Source: Candidatus Dormiibacterota bacterium
GTDB taxonomy: Bacteria > Vulcanimicrobiota > Vulcanimicrobiia > Vulcanimicrobiales > Vulcanimicrobiaceae
Reading direction: 5' to 3'
DNA length: 63,985 nt
Assembly: GCA_035532835.1 (NCBI GenBank)
Contig: DATKQG010000095.1
Span: 1 to 63,985 of the forward strand
Of this stretch, positions 62,053 through 63,985 are shown in pieces. The first letter of the stretch is position 1. Every line of letters begins with the position of its first letter. The notes beneath the pieces are model-generated. The model was not told the origin of the DNA, searched no databases, and worked only from the letters and a program-made list of their open reading frames with translations. The position numbers were made by a program, and so were the translations under genes.

Positions 62053-63914
62053 GCCGATGCAGCCTCCTGTTCGCGCCGGACATAGAGGCTCAAGATCGCG
62101 ACGTCGGCCGGCGTCACGCCCGGTATTCTCGACGCGCCTCCCAGCGTGCGCGGCCGCTGCGCCGTCAGCTTTTCGCGGGCTTCCCGCGAGAGTGCCGAGA
62201 TTGTGGCATATTCGAAGGCCTCGGGGATCGCGATGCGCTCCGATTTTGCGGCCTTTTCAATCGCGACTTCCTCGCGCCGCACGTAGCCGGCGACCTTGAT
62301 TTCGATCGTCATGCGCTCGCCGGTTTCAGCGTCGAGCGGCGGCTCGAAGCGCTCGCTGATATCACCAAACTTCAACGTCGGCCGGCGCAGAGCGTCCGCG
62401 ATCGTCGCCCCGGCCTCAAATTGCTCCGCCCCAATCTGCCCGGCGACCAGCCGCACCCGCTCCGCCGTACGGATCGCGCCCTTGAGCTTCCCCTGCCGCT
62501 CCTCGAACGCGGCCCACGCGCCATCGCTCACCAATCCTACCGCTCGGCCGATAGGGGTGAGGCGCGTATCCGCGTTATCGTGGCGCAGGATCACCCGATG
62601 CTCGGCCCGCGAGGTGAGCATCCGGTACGGCTCGTCGACCCCTTTGCTCACCAAGTCGTCGATCATCACGCCGATGTATGCATCGCTGCGCGAGAGCCGG
62701 AGCGGCTCGCGCCCGAGCGCGGCGAGCCCGGCGTTGGCGCCCGCGATGAGCCCCTGCGCAGCCGCCTCCTCGTAGCCCGACGTGCCGTTGAGCTGGCCGC
62801 AGTGGTAGAGCCCGGCGATCCGCCGCGTTTCGAGGGTTTCAAGCAGCTCGGTCGGCGGCACCATGTCGTACTCCACGGCGTAGCCGGCACGCAGCATCTC
62901 GCACGAACGCAGGCCCGGCAGCGTCCGCAACATCGCAAGCTGCACCTCCGCCGGCAACGAGGTGGAGAAACCGCCCACGTAGAGCGTCGGCTCGTCCCAG
63001 CCTTCGGGTTCGATGAAAATTTGGTGGCTGGGATTGTGCGCGAATTTGATGACCTTGTCTTCAATCGAAGGACAGTAGCGCGGCCCGATGCCCTCGATCA
63101 GATCGAGGCCATAGAGCGGCGAGCGATGCAGATTCTCGCGGACCAGCGCATGCGTGCGCTCGCCGGTTTCGGTGAGGTAGCACGGGAGCTGTGGCCCCGC
63201 GAAGCGCGGCTCGCTCGCATACGAGAACAGCAGCGGCTCTTCGCTCGGCTCCTGGCGATGCATGTCGCCAAGATCGACCGTCGCGCGGTCGACGCGCGGC
63301 GGCGTCCCGGTTTTGAGGCGCCGGGTTGGAAAGCCCAGGCGTCGCAGCGCCAGCGCCAGCCCGGTCGCGGGAGCTTCGCCGAAGCGGCCCTCCGCCTGCA
63401 CCACTTCGCCCCGAAAAGTTTTGCCGCCCAGGAACGTCCCGGTGGCGAGGACGACGCGCCGCGCATAATAGCGCGAACCGTCGGTACACACGACCCCTCG
63501 CACGGCTCCGTTCTCGACGATCAGGTCTTCGACCAACCCCGCCACGATGCGCAGCCCCGGCTGCGCCCGCAGTAACTCCATCGCCTGCTGCGCGTAGCGC
63601 GGTTTGTCCATGATCTGCCGCAGCGCCCGCACCGACGGGCCTTTGCTCTCGTTCAGAAACCGCGCGTGGAGGCTGGAGCGGTCGGCCAGGCCCCCCATTG
63701 CGCCGCCCAGGGCGTCGATCTCACGTACCAGCTGCCCCTTGGCGCTCCCGCCGATCGAGGGATTGCAGGGGAGGGTGCAGATCTTCTCCGGCGTCCCGGT
63801 CACGAGCAGGGTCGGCACCCCGAGGCGCGCGCAGGCGAGCGCTGCCTCTACGCCCGCATGGCCCCCGCCTACGACGATCGCGCCCGCGTCGTCAGTCGCT
63901 TTGAAATCGTTCAC
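62049..63914 (-). CDS. mnmG: tRNA uridine-5-carboxymethylaminomethyl modification enzyme MnmG
   Basis: This 621-residue FAD protein works with MnmE to modify the wobble uridine of tRNAs. [14 protein letters not shown] (FAD), [22 protein letters not shown]-type loop (about residues 50-71), TGTFLGG and the C-terminal SREAREKL region are typical. The start is GTG 63914, with an extended -10 box (TGCTAGACT) 8 nt upstream. Confidence 0.95.
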   Translation of the reverse strand: MNDFKATDDAGAIVVGGGHAGVEAALACARLGVPTLLVTGTPEKICTLPCNPSIGGSAKGQLVREIDALGGAMGGLADRSSLHARFLNESKGPSVRALRQIMDKPRYAQQAMELLRAQPGLRIVAGLVEDLIVENGAVRGVVCTDGSRYYARRVVLATGTFLGGKTFRGEVVQAEGRFGEAPATGLALALRRLGFPTRRLKTGTPPRVDRATVDLGDMHRQEPSEEPLLFSYASEPRFAGPQLPCYLTETGERTHALVRENLHRSPLYGLDLIEGIGPRYCPSIEDKVIKFAHNPSHQIFIEPEGWDEPTLYVGGFSTSLPAEVQLAMLRTLPGLRSCEMLRAGYAVEYDMVPPTELLETLETRRIAGLYHCGQLNGTSGYEEAAAQGLIAGANAGLAALGREPLRLSRSDAYIGVMIDDLVSKGVDEPYRMLTSRAEHRVILRHDNADTRLTPIGRAVGLVSDGAWAAFEERQGKLKGAIRTAERVRLVAGQIGAEQFEAGATIADALRRPTLKFGDISERFEPPLDAETGERMTIEIKVAGYVRREEVAIEKAAKSERIAIPEAFEYATISALSREAREKLTAQRPRTLGGASRIPGVTPADVAILSLYVRREQEAASA

Positions 63915-63934
63915 GATCTGTTAGTCTAGCAGAT
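63915..63934. promoter_or_regulatory. overlapping divergent -10 boxes
   Basis: TAGTCT (63922-63927, plus) preceded by TGT, and TAGACT (63928-63923, minus) preceded by TGC, overlap by five bases and form two extended -10 boxes. They end 7 nt before ATG 63935 and 8 nt before GTG 63914. Both transcripts would be leaderless. The -35 regions are weak. Confidence 0.55.
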
Positions 63935-63985
63935 ATGCAGACCCGTACGCTTACCACCCTGGCAGTATTCGCGCTGGCCGTCCTC
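63935..63985 (+). CDS. N-terminus of a secreted or membrane protein (partial)
   Basis: Seventeen residues are visible: a basic MQTR start followed by a hydrophobic run (LAVFALAVL), consistent with a signal peptide. The rest lies outside the window, so nothing more can be said. Confidence 0.5.
   Translation, partial: MQTRTLTTLAVFALAVL

Noticed and set aside
62421-63575. 384-codon open frame antisense to mnmG
   Set aside because: It is a shadow of a highly conserved gene; composition is biased to Arg/Ala/Glu without motifs.
1-63985. CRISPR arrays or long tandem DNA repeats
   Set aside because: No regularly spaced direct repeats were seen; the repeats in the giant proteins are at protein level only.

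Overview
The window looks like a chromosomal segment from a diderm (Gram-negative-type) bacterium with moderately high GC, close to its replication origin. The origin-proximal end is shown by mnmG, rsmG, cca, parA and parB together with four parS sites (58.7-60.5 kb). I cannot assign a phylum from sequence alone. An uncultured lineage such as Eremiobacterota/Vulcanimicrobiota is a guess, not a result.

Layout. 1-441 is the tail of a class B penicillin-binding protein. About 0.5-40 kb is one large surface-polysaccharide (O-antigen/capsule-like) region. It holds an ABC-2 exporter pair (Wzm/Wzt type), an O-antigen ligase/polymerase, several GT2 and GT4 glycosyltransferases (two as GT2-GT4 fusions and one fused to a sugar epimerase), multi-spanning GT-C-like membrane proteins, GtrA, a split transketolase, three sulfotransferases, two 2-oxoglutarate oxygenases, two methyltransferases and a hexapeptide acyltransferase. 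Its most unusual part is two loci in which WcbI-family proteins are translationally coupled to acyl carrier proteins. One of these also has a fatty-acyl-AMP ligase (18.6-22.2 kb). Together they suggest a carrier-protein-dependent route for acylating the polysaccharide.

40.7-48.8 kb carries a tandem duplication of a two-gene cassette: a ~1,100-residue repeat protein of conserved-domain-11/CARDB type without a signal peptide, then a small membrane-anchored HEAT-like protein. A VapBC toxin-antitoxin pair sits between the copies. 48.9-54.2 kb holds an aminotransferase, a tandem NTF2-like protein, a lipoprotein gene split by a TnpB-only IS200/IS605-type element with its terminal hairpins preserved, and a second toxin-antitoxin pair (PemK/MazF type) with a very clear promoter and operator.

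54.3-64.0 kb is core metabolism and chromosome maintenance: trpS, a thiD-like gene, thiE, a small membrane protein, parB, parA, cca, a class I glutamine amidotransferase, rsmG and mnmG.

How the parts work together (inference): nucleotide-sugar and carbohydrate enzymes supply precursors. GTs assemble chains. The methyltransferase/coiled-coil protein beside the ABC exporter may cap chains and set their length. Sulfotransferases, oxygenases and the WcbI/ACP modules decorate them, and the ligase attaches or polymerises them. Several start codons lie 5-8 nt after a -10 box, which suggests frequent leaderless transcripts. No rRNA, tRNA or CRISPR array was recognised.
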